Part shown: one piece after another, positions 43,194-51,450 of the stretch
How the letters are laid out: each line of letters opens with the position of its first letter
Numbering within the stretch: position 1 is the stretch's first letter
DNA from: Suilimivivens sp009774465
Lineage (GTDB): Bacteria; Bacillota; Clostridia; Lachnospirales; Lachnospiraceae
Direction: 5' to 3'
DNA length: 64,000 nucleotides
Assembly: GCA_947382645.1 (NCBI GenBank)
Contig: CANDAE010000006.1
Span: forward strand, 62,001 to 126,000
Translations under genes and position numbers: made by a program
The notes under the pieces: model-generated
Told to the model about the DNA's origin: nothing
Seen by the model: the letters and a program-made list of their open reading frames with translations, nothing else
Database searches by the model: none

Positions 43194-43511
43194 TTAACGG
43201 TCACAACAGTTATTCTGATGTTCTTCACATCCACACCCTGCATTTTGATTGAACATAAAAGGCCTTTGTTCAAATCTTGGTTCAGGACGAAATTCAGGTC
43301 TGCAGTCACAACCGCCATTATCTGAGTTATCATTTCCGCATCCGTTATTTACATTATTACCGCATCCGCAGTCATTTCTTTCACGCCCACGTCCACAATC
43401 CCGGTCCCGGTCTCGATCACGGTCATCTCTTCTACAGTCACAGCCGCTGTCGGAACAACCTCCGTTATTTCCGCAACACAATAACAATAATACCCAAATC
43501 AGACAATTCAT
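43194..43511 (-). CDS. Cys-rich low-complexity protein with Arg-Asp repeats
   Basis: A 105-residue protein with 16 cysteines (15 percent), often as CxC or CC pairs (CDC, CGC, CC). A hydrophobic N-terminus (MNCLIWVLLLLCC) is followed by an Arg-Asp dipeptide run (RDRDRDRDC) and Asn/Gly-rich stretches. An AAGGAG ribosome binding site precedes the ATG and a strong terminator follows, so it is a real monocistronic gene. The hydrophobic start could be a membrane anchor. Cys-rich, Gly/Asn-rich proteins of this kind can be spore coat or metal-binding proteins, but neither is shown. Confidence 0.72.
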   Translation of the reverse strand: MNCLIWVLLLLCCGNNGGCSDSGCDCRRDDRDRDRDRDCGRGRERNDCGCGNNVNNGCGNDNSDNGGCDCRPEFRPEPRFEQRPFMFNQNAGCGCEEHQNNCCDR

Positions 43512-43576
43512 GCTTTTATCACTCCTTTTTCATATGCTTTATCATATGCAGAAGCAATAAAAAGGTACCTTTCCTG

Positions 43577-44125
43577 TCATGCTTTGTGAAGCAGTTCTTT
43601 TTTAATGTAAGCAAAGGTCGCCTTTTCCCCCTCCTTTGCCAGCATAGAAAGAAGCTTTTCCAAAACAGCTTTCGTCTCCGGATGAATAGGCGCTTTTTCT
43701 CTTCCACCCGAATAATATTCCAGCGGAGATGCATCCGTGTACTTTTTTCCATTATAAACCTTACACGCCGCAATACGGTCCATCAGCATTTCAACAATAT
43801 ATTTGTCGGGCATGGGTGCCGGTGCCATCCCTCCTGGGATTTCTTTTATGCTGTAATCAATCCAGTATTCGTAATGATGTTTATTTCTCCCTTTGTGATG
43901 AAGCCATGCAGAAGAATATCCAATGGCTTCTCTTTCCGCATTGTTTGGGCTTCGATTTCCCTGATAATATTTTGCACCGACCAGAAATTCACTGGGACTG
44001 TATTTAGACATATCATGCAACAGTCCCTGCCTGTATAAGCCTACTTTAAAGCATCCTTTCATTACAAGATATTTATGATGTGTAATGGTTTTAAAATGTT
44101 TCCAAGCATTCATAAAATCAGCCAT
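43577..44125 (-). CDS. DUF5662 family protein
   Basis: A 182-residue protein of the DUF5662 group, function unknown. Conserved segments are FKTITHHKYLVMKGCF, LLHDMSKYSPSEFLVGAKYY (a His-Asp pair as in HD-fold metal sites) and AWLHHKGRNKHHYEYWIDY, together giving many possible metal-binding histidines. Its ATG overlaps the end of the debranching-like gene by 8 bases, so the two are probably translated together. A phosphohydrolase role is only a guess from the HD pair. Confidence 0.83.
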   Translation of the reverse strand: MADFMNAWKHFKTITHHKYLVMKGCFKVGLYRQGLLHDMSKYSPSEFLVGAKYYQGNRSPNNAEREAIGYSSAWLHHKGRNKHHYEYWIDYSIKEIPGGMAPAPMPDKYIVEMLMDRIAACKVYNGKKYTDASPLEYYSGGREKAPIHPETKAVLEKLLSMLAKEGEKATFAYIKKELLHKA

Positions 44126-46055
44126 CTTTCCTTAGCTTTTTTTCTTTTCCGGCTTTTTTTGAGACTGAAGCTTCTCCGGGAATCTTCCTGGTCTGGTAGA
44201 TTGCAGCGCTTCTTTCTTTTACGGAAATCACAGAATTTTCCTCCTCCGGGCAGGTATTTTTCTGCTGGTTTTCAAAAGAAAGCGAGGTATCTGCAATTTT
44301 TACCCATACTTTATCTTTAGGAAGTTTGGGCAATGCCAGTTTATGCATTTCCCAATGCATATTATATGCAAGATAAAGGAAATCTTCCTGTTTGTCAGGA
44401 GCATATTTTCCACAAAGCAAAATCCCCATCATACGGCTTACATAGCTTAAATCCGGTATCCATGCCTTTATTCCGTGATAAGAAATATCGGGATATCCGC
44501 ATCCTTCCATATCTATTCCCAGTAATTCTTCTTTCATATGCAGAATCTGATTTTTCTTCCGCAGTCTGATCAGAAAACGTACATAATCAGTTATATCTTC
44601 CGAAAACCGGGTTTTCTTCCAGTGTACCCATCCACTTTCATTATCCTGACAATAGCAGTTATTATTGCCATTTCTGGAATTTGCAAATTCATCTCCACTA
44701 AAAATAAAGGGAATTCCCTGTGCCAAAAGTACAAATGTCAGTGCATTTTTTATCTGCTTCTGTCTGAGTTCCAATACAGATTTCTTTCGGCTGTCGCCTT
44801 CTATACCACAATTCCAGGTGAAATTCACATCATTCCCATCATGATTATTTTCGCCATTTGCTTCATTGTGTTTTTTCTCATAGGAAACACAATCATACAG
44901 CGAAAATCCATCATAATCTGCCAGATAATTAACTACACCATATTCCTTGGGATTCCTGCGCTGATAATACAGCACCTGATTCATCAATCCCTCATCACCT
45001 TTTAAGTAACGCCGCATATCCTGCCGGTAATTATCATTATCTGACATAAAATTTTTATTTCCTGTGTTTCCAATTACTTCAAGGTCTTCCTGGGGCAGGT
45101 AAGTGCACCAGATCTTTGTGTCCTTAAGGGCAGATTCTTCCGCAAGAAGCCTGTAGGGAATATGAAATCCGCTGATGCGCACTCCGTCAATGTGATATTC
45201 TTTTACCCAGAATTTAATCACCTCCAGCATGTAAAGCTGTTTAACTTCCGGCGGAAAATAAAACTGCATAATGACTTCTATTCCGTTTTTATGTAATTCC
45301 CTGACCATAGACTTAAAAGAATGCTCCGGATACGAAGATGCACTGTAAGATACCTTAGGTGCAAAATAATATCCTTTTTGAAATCCCCAGCAGTTAAGTC
45401 GTGGAGGCTTCTCTGCCATCTGCTCCTTCGGCATTAGATTTGAAAATGCCTGTGTCTGTAAGGATACAGAGGGCGGTATTACTTTTTCCGGAAACATACA
45501 TTCTTCATATTCATAGCAGGGCATCAGCTCAATAGCAGTTATTCCCAGTTCTGTCAAATAAGGAATCTTTTCAATAATCCCTTCAAAAGTACCACGCTTT
45601 TTTACACCGGAGCTTTTATGCATGGTAAATGCACGCACATTAAGACCGTAAAGAATACTGTCCTCCAAGGGTATATTTAAAGGTATATCCCCCCGCCAGT
45701 CAAATCTGCTGTCTGGAAACTTTCCGCAGGTTTTCCGTATGCCTTCTGCACCATCTCCCCACTTTTCCAGCCCCTTTATTCCTTTTGCATAAATATCAGT
45801 AATAATCCGGTCGCCTTCATAATAATTATAAGTATAATCTGCAACAGGATTTCCCTTTAATGTAATTCCGTAAAGAGCACCTGTTTTTCCCTCATCAGAA
45901 AAGGGAAATCTCTCTTCCCTGCCCTTACTGTCATATAAGATCACACCGCATTTATCTGCAGCGGATGATTCAAATGCAAAAGCAGCTTCCGTTTTTGTGA
46001 AAATTACACCAGGTTTATCCGGTTTAAAATAAGTTATATCCCAATTTGATCCCAT
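44118..46055 (-). CDS. GH13 glycogen-debranching-like protein lacking catalytic residues
   Basis: A 645-residue relative of GlgX/isoamylase with an N-terminal beta-sandwich (about 1-125), a GH13 barrel and a C-terminal beta domain. Blocks shared with GlgX are GITAIELMPCYEYEE, HNEANGENNHDG and GDEFANSRNGNNNCYCQDN. The catalytic signatures are degenerate. The nucleophile motif DGFRFD reads Asp290-Gly-Val-Arg-Ile-Ser295, so the nucleophile is Ser. The acid/base Glu region (KLIAEPW) reads KIWCTYL with Thr318. The HD of the transition-state motif is Tyr381-Asp382. Region I (DxxxNH) reads QFYFPP. It is unlikely to hydrolyse glucan; binding or regulation is possible. AGGAGGG precedes the ATG. Confidence 0.85.
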   Translation of the reverse strand: MGSNWDITYFKPDKPGVIFTKTEAAFAFESSAADKCGVILYDSKGREERFPFSDEGKTGALYGITLKGNPVADYTYNYYEGDRIITDIYAKGIKGLEKWGDGAEGIRKTCGKFPDSRFDWRGDIPLNIPLEDSILYGLNVRAFTMHKSSGVKKRGTFEGIIEKIPYLTELGITAIELMPCYEYEECMFPEKVIPPSVSLQTQAFSNLMPKEQMAEKPPRLNCWGFQKGYYFAPKVSYSASSYPEHSFKSMVRELHKNGIEVIMQFYFPPEVKQLYMLEVIKFWVKEYHIDGVRISGFHIPYRLLAEESALKDTKIWCTYLPQEDLEVIGNTGNKNFMSDNDNYRQDMRRYLKGDEGLMNQVLYYQRRNPKEYGVVNYLADYDGFSLYDCVSYEKKHNEANGENNHDGNDVNFTWNCGIEGDSRKKSVLELRQKQIKNALTFVLLAQGIPFIFSGDEFANSRNGNNNCYCQDNESGWVHWKKTRFSEDITDYVRFLIRLRKKNQILHMKEELLGIDMEGCGYPDISYHGIKAWIPDLSYVSRMMGILLCGKYAPDKQEDFLYLAYNMHWEMHKLALPKLPKDKVWVKIADTSLSFENQQKNTCPEEENSVISVKERSAAIYQTRKIPGEASVSKKAGKEKKLRKDG

Positions 46056-46221
46056 GCGCCCTCCTGTCGGCTCAATTTAAAAGAAAATGCGCTATTAATA
46101 TCATATCATAAAAATATTCTGCTGTGTAAAAAATATTGAAGCTATTGTTGCGCAAAAACCAAATAACCAGTAAAATAAAATTAACAATTAAAACAGGCCG
46201 CAAACAGGCAAAGGAGAACTT

Positions 46222-46578
46222 ATGAGCAGGAAGGACGCAGATCAATTAAACAAACAGGAAAATATGCAGCCGGAAGAATCTATGGAAGAAATGACCGTTA
46301 CTCTGGATTTAGATGACGGGACAAGCGTAAACTGTGCCATTGTTACCATACTTACCGTACGTAATCAGGATTATATCGTGCTGCTCCCCCTTGAAGAGGA
46401 TGGAGAAAATCAGGATGGTTACGTATGGTTTTACCGCTATCATGAAAATGAAAATGATCCAAATGAAGAACCGGTGCTGGAATATATCGAAGATGATGAA
46501 GAATTCGAGATTGTAGCTGATGCATTTGACGAATATCTGGACAATGCAGAATTCGACGAACTTATGGATGAGGAATAA
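46222..46578 (+). CDS. DUF1292 family protein
   Basis: A 118-residue acidic protein of the DUF1292 family, which has no known function. The core MTVTLDLDDGTSVNCAIVTI, the ILTVRNQDYIVLLPLE strand region and the acidic tail (DDEEFEIVADAFDEYLDN) match the family. AAAGGAG precedes the ATG. Its last 17 bases overlap the 3' end of the convergent helicase gene. The 166-base region upstream (46056-46221), shared with the divergent GH13-like gene, is AT-rich with no feature I can support. Confidence 0.87.
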   Translation: MSRKDADQLNKQENMQPEESMEEMTVTLDLDDGTSVNCAIVTILTVRNQDYIVLLPLEEDGENQDGYVWFYRYHENENDPNEEPVLEYIEDDEEFEIVADAFDEYLDNAEFDELMDEE

Positions 46579-48364
46579 TCCCTTCTAAATATCTGGATAT
46601 TTTTCTGTTTCGCTCTTTTGTGTAATAAAGATATAAATCATTTTTGGCTCTTGTTATGGCAACATACAGGAGCCTTCTTTCTTCTTCATGTTCTTTTTCT
46701 GTTTTTATTTCTCTTCCCGGAATGATTCCTTCATTCACATCCGGCAGATATACCCTGTCAAATTCAAGGCCTTTGGCACTGTGCATGGTAAGAATATGGA
46801 GTCCCTTTTCCTCTGTTTCTTCAGGAGGACCTGAATTTGATTTTTCTTTCAGTAATTTTATAAAATTTCCAACCGGCATACCTGCTTTATAGGTTGTAAA
46901 ACTTTTTTGAATTTGATCCGCCTGTCTGCACAATCTTTCAAATTCCCTGTAATCCTTTGCACCATGCTGCAGATAGCTGTCATAGCCAAGGGTTTTTCTG
47001 AAAAAAGTAATTGCCATTACCGGGGCTAATTTTTCTGCAATACCAAGCTGATGAAAGAATAATCTGACTACTCGCCCCATTTCCTGATTCCTTACATAAT
47101 ACTGTTCCATATCTTCCTGCCGCACTTCCTCATGAGGTAAAGCCGCCCGCGCCAAAAAACGGTTGGGTTTATTCATAAATCGAATGAAATCGCATCTTTT
47201 TTTTCCACAAAACAAATAAGACAAAAAAGCTGCTATATCCTCCATAACGAAGCTGCGAAAAATATCCTCCTGAGAAACATTTTTTCCCTGTACCGGGATT
47301 CCTTCCGCCTTAAAAAGTTCCTTATATTGAATTCCTTCCCTGTTAGTCCTTACCAAAACAGCGGTATGATATAATTCTTCTAACCCTGACAGGGATAATT
47401 CTTTTATCATCCTGAGTTCTTCTTCCTTTCTTGTCTCAAAACAGGAAAGAATAATTTTACCACCGTTTTTTATGGGATGGAATTCCTTGATAAACCGATT
47501 TTGGTTTTGAGATATCATTTTTTCAGCCAGCCTGATAATTTCCCCTTTACTTCTGTAATTTTCAGTCAGCATAATTTGGATTCCTTCCGGGAAATCTGTC
47601 ATAAACTGCTGCATAATATCAGGATACGCACCTCTAAATCCATAAATCGTCTGATCATCATCTCCCACTGCAAAAATATTGTTTTCAGGAGCAGCTAAAA
47701 GCTTAACCACGTCGTACTGGAACTGGTTAATATCCTGAAACTCATCTACAAGAATGTATTGAAACATCTGCTGATATTTTCTGCGGACAACTTCATTTTC
47801 ATTTAAAAGCTTTAAACATTCCACAATCATATCATCAAAGTCAAGAAGCTTTTGCTCCCGCAGATAACGGTCATATTCTTCTTTTATATTTCTTATTTCC
47901 TCATAAGAAAATTCCGGGCTTTCCCTGATACATTCCGTTATATTTTTCATTTTACTGATTCTGTTTTGTAATACAGTAAGAAACTCATAGCCTGATTTAG
48001 ATGCCATTCCCAAATTATTTAATATAATATGAAGAAGTTTTCTTTTATCTCCTTCACTAATCAGGGAATTTTCCGCTGCTTTGCCTGACTGCTTTAAAAT
48101 GTTATAGCAAATACTGTGAAAAGTACCGAAATATACACCTGTATATGTGCTTTCTGCTTCAAACCGCTCTTTCATTTCCTTTGCGGCAGCTTTTGTGTAA
48201 GTGATAACGAGAATTTTGTCCGATTGGACATGATAATGATTAATCAGATATAAAATGCGTTGAATCACGGTGAAGGTTTTTCCACTGCCGGGACCGGCAC
48301 AGACTAATGCCGGTCCCCGGTTATGGGTAATTGCCTGTCGTTGTATCTTACTGGGCTCTCTCAA
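46562..48364 (-). CDS. UvrD/PcrA-like DNA helicase
   Basis: A 600-residue superfamily 1A helicase, shorter than PcrA. Motif I is CAGPGSGKTFTV, motif Ia VITYTKAAAKEM, motif II VDEFQDINQFQYD, motif III VGDDDQTIYGFRG, motif IV LTENYRSKGEII, motif V HSAKGLEFDRVYLP and motif VI YVAITRAKNDLY. No C-terminal nuclease domain. It begins inside the end of gltX; no ATG is available. TTG at 48364 sits about ten bases after AAAGGGG, while TTG at 48373 is too close, so I used the former. Likely cotranscribed with gltX. Role in repair or replication restart is inferred. Confidence 0.88.
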   Translation of the reverse strand: MREPSKIQRQAITHNRGPALVCAGPGSGKTFTVIQRILYLINHYHVQSDKILVITYTKAAAKEMKERFEAESTYTGVYFGTFHSICYNILKQSGKAAENSLISEGDKRKLLHIILNNLGMASKSGYEFLTVLQNRISKMKNITECIRESPEFSYEEIRNIKEEYDRYLREQKLLDFDDMIVECLKLLNENEVVRRKYQQMFQYILVDEFQDINQFQYDVVKLLAAPENNIFAVGDDDQTIYGFRGAYPDIMQQFMTDFPEGIQIMLTENYRSKGEIIRLAEKMISQNQNRFIKEFHPIKNGGKIILSCFETRKEEELRMIKELSLSGLEELYHTAVLVRTNREGIQYKELFKAEGIPVQGKNVSQEDIFRSFVMEDIAAFLSYLFCGKKRCDFIRFMNKPNRFLARAALPHEEVRQEDMEQYYVRNQEMGRVVRLFFHQLGIAEKLAPVMAITFFRKTLGYDSYLQHGAKDYREFERLCRQADQIQKSFTTYKAGMPVGNFIKLLKEKSNSGPPEETEEKGLHILTMHSAKGLEFDRVYLPDVNEGIIPGREIKTEKEHEEERRLLYVAITRAKNDLYLYYTKERNRKISRYLEGIIPHP

Positions 48365-49811
48365 GCAGCGCAATCCCCTTTCTTATTCTGTCTAATGTTT
48401 CCTCTTTTCCAATGATTTCCATGATTTCCGTAGCACCTGCAGGAGTCATCTGTTTTCCTGAAACAGCGGTTCGTACAGGCCAGAGTACATATCCGTTCTT
48501 ACATCCCTTTTGTTCCACAAAGGAAATCAGAAGCTGATACAATGCATCATTGGTATAGTCAGAGTGTCCTTCCAATACAGGATAAAGCTCTTTTAACACT
48601 TCCAGGGAAGATGCCTTTGTCGTTTTCATTTTTTTATGTTCATACATGGAAGCATCATATTCCGGCAGTTCCTGAAAGAAATCAATTAATTCAGGAATAT
48701 CAGGAAAGGTTTCTATTCTTGTTTTTACCATTGCAGCAATTTTATGAAGATCCAGATCCCTGGAAACAGCCTGTTTTAAATAGCGCTCCGCCCTGTCATA
48801 AAAAGCCTGGTCATCCATTGCTTTAATGTATTCTCCATTCATCCATTTTAATTTGGTATAATCAAATACCGCCGGAGATTTGGACATATGGTGATAGTCA
48901 AATGCTTCCACCAGTTCTGCAAGGGAAAAAATTTCTTTATTGCTCTCAGAAGGGCTCCATCCCAAAAGGGATACAAAATTAACTACTGCTTCTGTTAAAA
49001 ATCCCTGCTCAATTAAATCTTCATAAGAAGAATGCCCGCATCTTTTGCTTAATTTATGATGCTCTTCATCTGTAATAAGGGGGCAGTGGATATACACCGG
49101 CACTTCCCACCCAAATGCCTCATAAAGCCTGTTATATTTGGGAGAGGAAGAAAGATATTCATTTCCTCTTACCACGTGGGTAATTCCCATCAAATGATCA
49201 TCTACAACATTTGCAAAATTGTAGGTAGGGTATCCGTCTGACTTAATCAGTATCATATCATCCAATTCCGAATTATCAATGCTGATATCCCCATAAATTT
49301 CATCATGAAAGGCAGTGGTTCCTTCCGTAGGGTTGTTTTGCCTGATGACATAAGGAATGCCTGCTTTTAATTTTTCTTCCACTTCTTCCTTTGACAGAGA
49401 AAGGCAGTGCTTATCATAGACCGTAATTTCCTTACCTTCCACAATCTGCGTTTTCAGGCCGGCAAGCCGCTCTTTGTCACAAAAACAATAATATGCCTCT
49501 CCTTTATCAATCAGCTTTTTCGCATATTCCAGATAAATGCCATTTTTTTGACGTTCCGACTGCACATAGGGCCCTACGCCGCCATCCTTATCCGGGCCCT
49601 CGTCATGTATAAGGCCTGTTTTTTCAAGGGTGCGGTAAATAATATCGACTGCTCCTTCCACATAACGCTCCTGATCCGTATCTTCAATACGAAGGATAAA
49701 ATCACCGTCCTCATGTTTGGCAATCAAGTAGGCATAAAGGGCTGTTCTTAAATTGCCTACATGCATTCTTCCTGTAGGACTTGGCGCAAATCTTGTTCTT
49801 ATTTTTGTCAT
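48348..49811 (-). CDS. gltX: Glutamyl-tRNA synthetase
   Basis: Class I synthetase charging tRNA-Glu, 487 residues. The HIGH-type motif is in RFAPSPTGRMHVGNLRTALY and the KMSKS equivalent in EEHHKLSKRCGH. RIEDTDQERYVEGAV and the C-terminal anticodon-binding helices are present. Whether it also charges tRNA-Gln (non-discriminating) cannot be told here; gatCAB is not in the window. AAAGGAAC precedes the ATG, 24 bases after the hydrogenase gene. Confidence 0.96.
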   Translation of the reverse strand: MTKIRTRFAPSPTGRMHVGNLRTALYAYLIAKHEDGDFILRIEDTDQERYVEGAVDIIYRTLEKTGLIHDEGPDKDGGVGPYVQSERQKNGIYLEYAKKLIDKGEAYYCFCDKERLAGLKTQIVEGKEITVYDKHCLSLSKEEVEEKLKAGIPYVIRQNNPTEGTTAFHDEIYGDISIDNSELDDMILIKSDGYPTYNFANVVDDHLMGITHVVRGNEYLSSSPKYNRLYEAFGWEVPVYIHCPLITDEEHHKLSKRCGHSSYEDLIEQGFLTEAVVNFVSLLGWSPSESNKEIFSLAELVEAFDYHHMSKSPAVFDYTKLKWMNGEYIKAMDDQAFYDRAERYLKQAVSRDLDLHKIAAMVKTRIETFPDIPELIDFFQELPEYDASMYEHKKMKTTKASSLEVLKELYPVLEGHSDYTNDALYQLLISFVEQKGCKNGYVLWPVRTAVSGKQMTPAGATEIMEIIGKEETLDRIRKGIALLERAQ

Positions 49812-49835
49812 TCTAAAAAAGTTCCTTTCTGACTG

Positions 49836-51320
49836 TTATTTTTCAGGCATATCCGGGATTTTTTTATCAGCCTTTGCTTTAAATCCTGCTACTTCTTTCA
49901 TTGCCTGGGGAATTGCTATATTGGTTCCTGCACCGGCAATACATCCTCCGGGACATGCCATTCCTTCTATCAGACAGCCATTCTTTTTACCTGCCTTGGC
50001 AAGCATTAATATTTTTTTGCACTCTGTCAGGCTCTCTGCATGTTCTATATTTACTTCCACATCAGGATAATATTCCCGAATGCATTCTTCTATTGCACTG
50101 GCAACACCGCCGGCTACACCATATCCTCTTCCGGCACCTGTGGCATCATTCATTTTATCAATTGCTTCTACGCTCTCCGGTAAAAGTCCTTTGGCTTCAA
50201 ACATACCTGCCAGTTCTTCAAATGTAATGACGAAATCCACATCCGAGCGGATAGTGCGACGGGAAGCCTCCAGCTTTTTGGAAGCACATGGTCCGATAAA
50301 CACCACGCCTGCGTCGGGATGGTCTTCTTTAATCTTTCGCGCAGTCGCTACCATAGGCGTAAGCGCATTGGAAATTTTATCAATGGTTTCCGGAAAGAAT
50401 TTTTTAGCCAGCATAGACCAGGAAGGACAACAGGAGGTTAAAAGAAAAGGCAGCTCACCTGTCGCTACTTCCTTTACATAATGTTCCGCTTCCACCATAG
50501 CGCCCTGATCAGCACCAATAGCTGTTTCATATACATCATAAAATCCCAGTTCCTTAAGAGCCTCTTTAATTTTATCCGGAGTTGCGTCCTTTCCAAACTG
50601 ACCTACAAAAGCAGGCGCAACCTGTGCAATAATTTTTTTTCCTGACTGAAGGGCGCGAATCAACTGAAAAATCTGTGATTTATCTGCAATTGCACCAAAA
50701 GGACAACTTACCATGCACTGTCCGCAGGATACACATAATTCCGTATCAATATAAGCCCGTCCTTTTTTGTCACTCTTAATGGCATTCACTCCACAGTGGG
50801 CAAGACAAGGGCGAATCTGGTGGGAAATCGCATCATAGGGACAAACAGACTTACATTTACCACATTTAATACATTTTTCCTGATCAATCACAGATTTTCC
50901 GTTTTTCATGGAAATTGCCCCTCTTGGACAAACCTCACGACAGGGGTGGGCAACACATCCCATACATTTATCTGTAACTTCATATTTATTCTCAGGACAT
51001 GCATTGCAGGCGGAGGGAATTACCTGCATCAGGGGCGGTTCATAATACTTTTCATCAATATTGCTTTCCTCAAGCCCCTGAGTAACATGAACAGGTGCAT
51101 TTTCCGGCCGGAGGGAAAGTCCCATAGCCAGACGGATTCTTTCCCTTGTAATTGCACGTTCCCGATAGATACTGTCATATTCAGATTCATCATAATCCAC
51201 AATTTTATACGGCAGCGCTTCCACATCATCTTTCAAATTTTCAGAATGATATGCAAGATTTGCTACCTCTTTGAAAATACGTCTTCTGTCCTTACGAACC
51301 TGTGTATCAATTCCTCTCAT
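49836..51320 (-). CDS. Monomeric [FeFe] hydrogenase, ferredoxin-linked
   Basis: A 494-residue iron-only hydrogenase that disposes of electrons as H2 or takes them up. The central part holds several cysteine clusters for [4Fe-4S] centres (CIKCGKCKSVCPYD near residue 151, CVSCGQCMVSCPFG near 196). The H-cluster motifs are L1 TSCCPSW (295-301), L2 IGPCASKKLE (343-352) and L3 EGMACPGGC (452-460). The L2 form GPCASKK, not MPCxxKK, and the long N-terminal region point to a group B-like enzyme; direction of catalysis is uncertain. AGAGG precedes the ATG. The 130-base gap to feoB holds no clear element. Confidence 0.93.
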   Translation of the reverse strand: MRGIDTQVRKDRRRIFKEVANLAYHSENLKDDVEALPYKIVDYDESEYDSIYRERAITRERIRLAMGLSLRPENAPVHVTQGLEESNIDEKYYEPPLMQVIPSACNACPENKYEVTDKCMGCVAHPCREVCPRGAISMKNGKSVIDQEKCIKCGKCKSVCPYDAISHQIRPCLAHCGVNAIKSDKKGRAYIDTELCVSCGQCMVSCPFGAIADKSQIFQLIRALQSGKKIIAQVAPAFVGQFGKDATPDKIKEALKELGFYDVYETAIGADQGAMVEAEHYVKEVATGELPFLLTSCCPSWSMLAKKFFPETIDKISNALTPMVATARKIKEDHPDAGVVFIGPCASKKLEASRRTIRSDVDFVITFEELAGMFEAKGLLPESVEAIDKMNDATGAGRGYGVAGGVASAIEECIREYYPDVEVNIEHAESLTECKKILMLAKAGKKNGCLIEGMACPGGCIAGAGTNIAIPQAMKEVAGFKAKADKKIPDMPEK

Positions 51321-51450
51321 AAATTTGCCTCTCTATTCATTTACACAATAAATTACAGGTTTACCTGTATATTTTTACATAAACCCCAAAGGAAGTCAAC
51401 ACCTGCCTCTGAGGGTGCCTTAAGGGTATATTCGTGAAAGTGCTCCTTAT

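Noticed and set aside
43380..43445. Tandem repeat in the Arg-Asp region as a possible CRISPR-like or VNTR element
   Set aside because: The repeat is a short in-frame dipeptide run in a coding sequence with no unique spacers; no CRISPR array is visible anywhere in the window.
43277..44038. A 253-codon plus-strand open frame antisense to the Cys-rich and DUF5662 genes
   Set aside because: It has no ribosome binding site, a His/Phe/Cys-rich composition typical of antisense frames, and both opposing genes have good starts and family support.
50796..51437. A 213-codon plus-strand frame antisense to the hydrogenase
   Set aside because: It is the reverse of the ferredoxin-domain coding sequence with no ribosome binding site or recognisable protein pattern.
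51321..51450. Possible riboswitch or Rex site in the gap between feoB and the hydrogenase gene
   Set aside because: Only weak short pairings (such as TACAGG/CCTGTA) and no convincing TTGTTAA-type operator were found.
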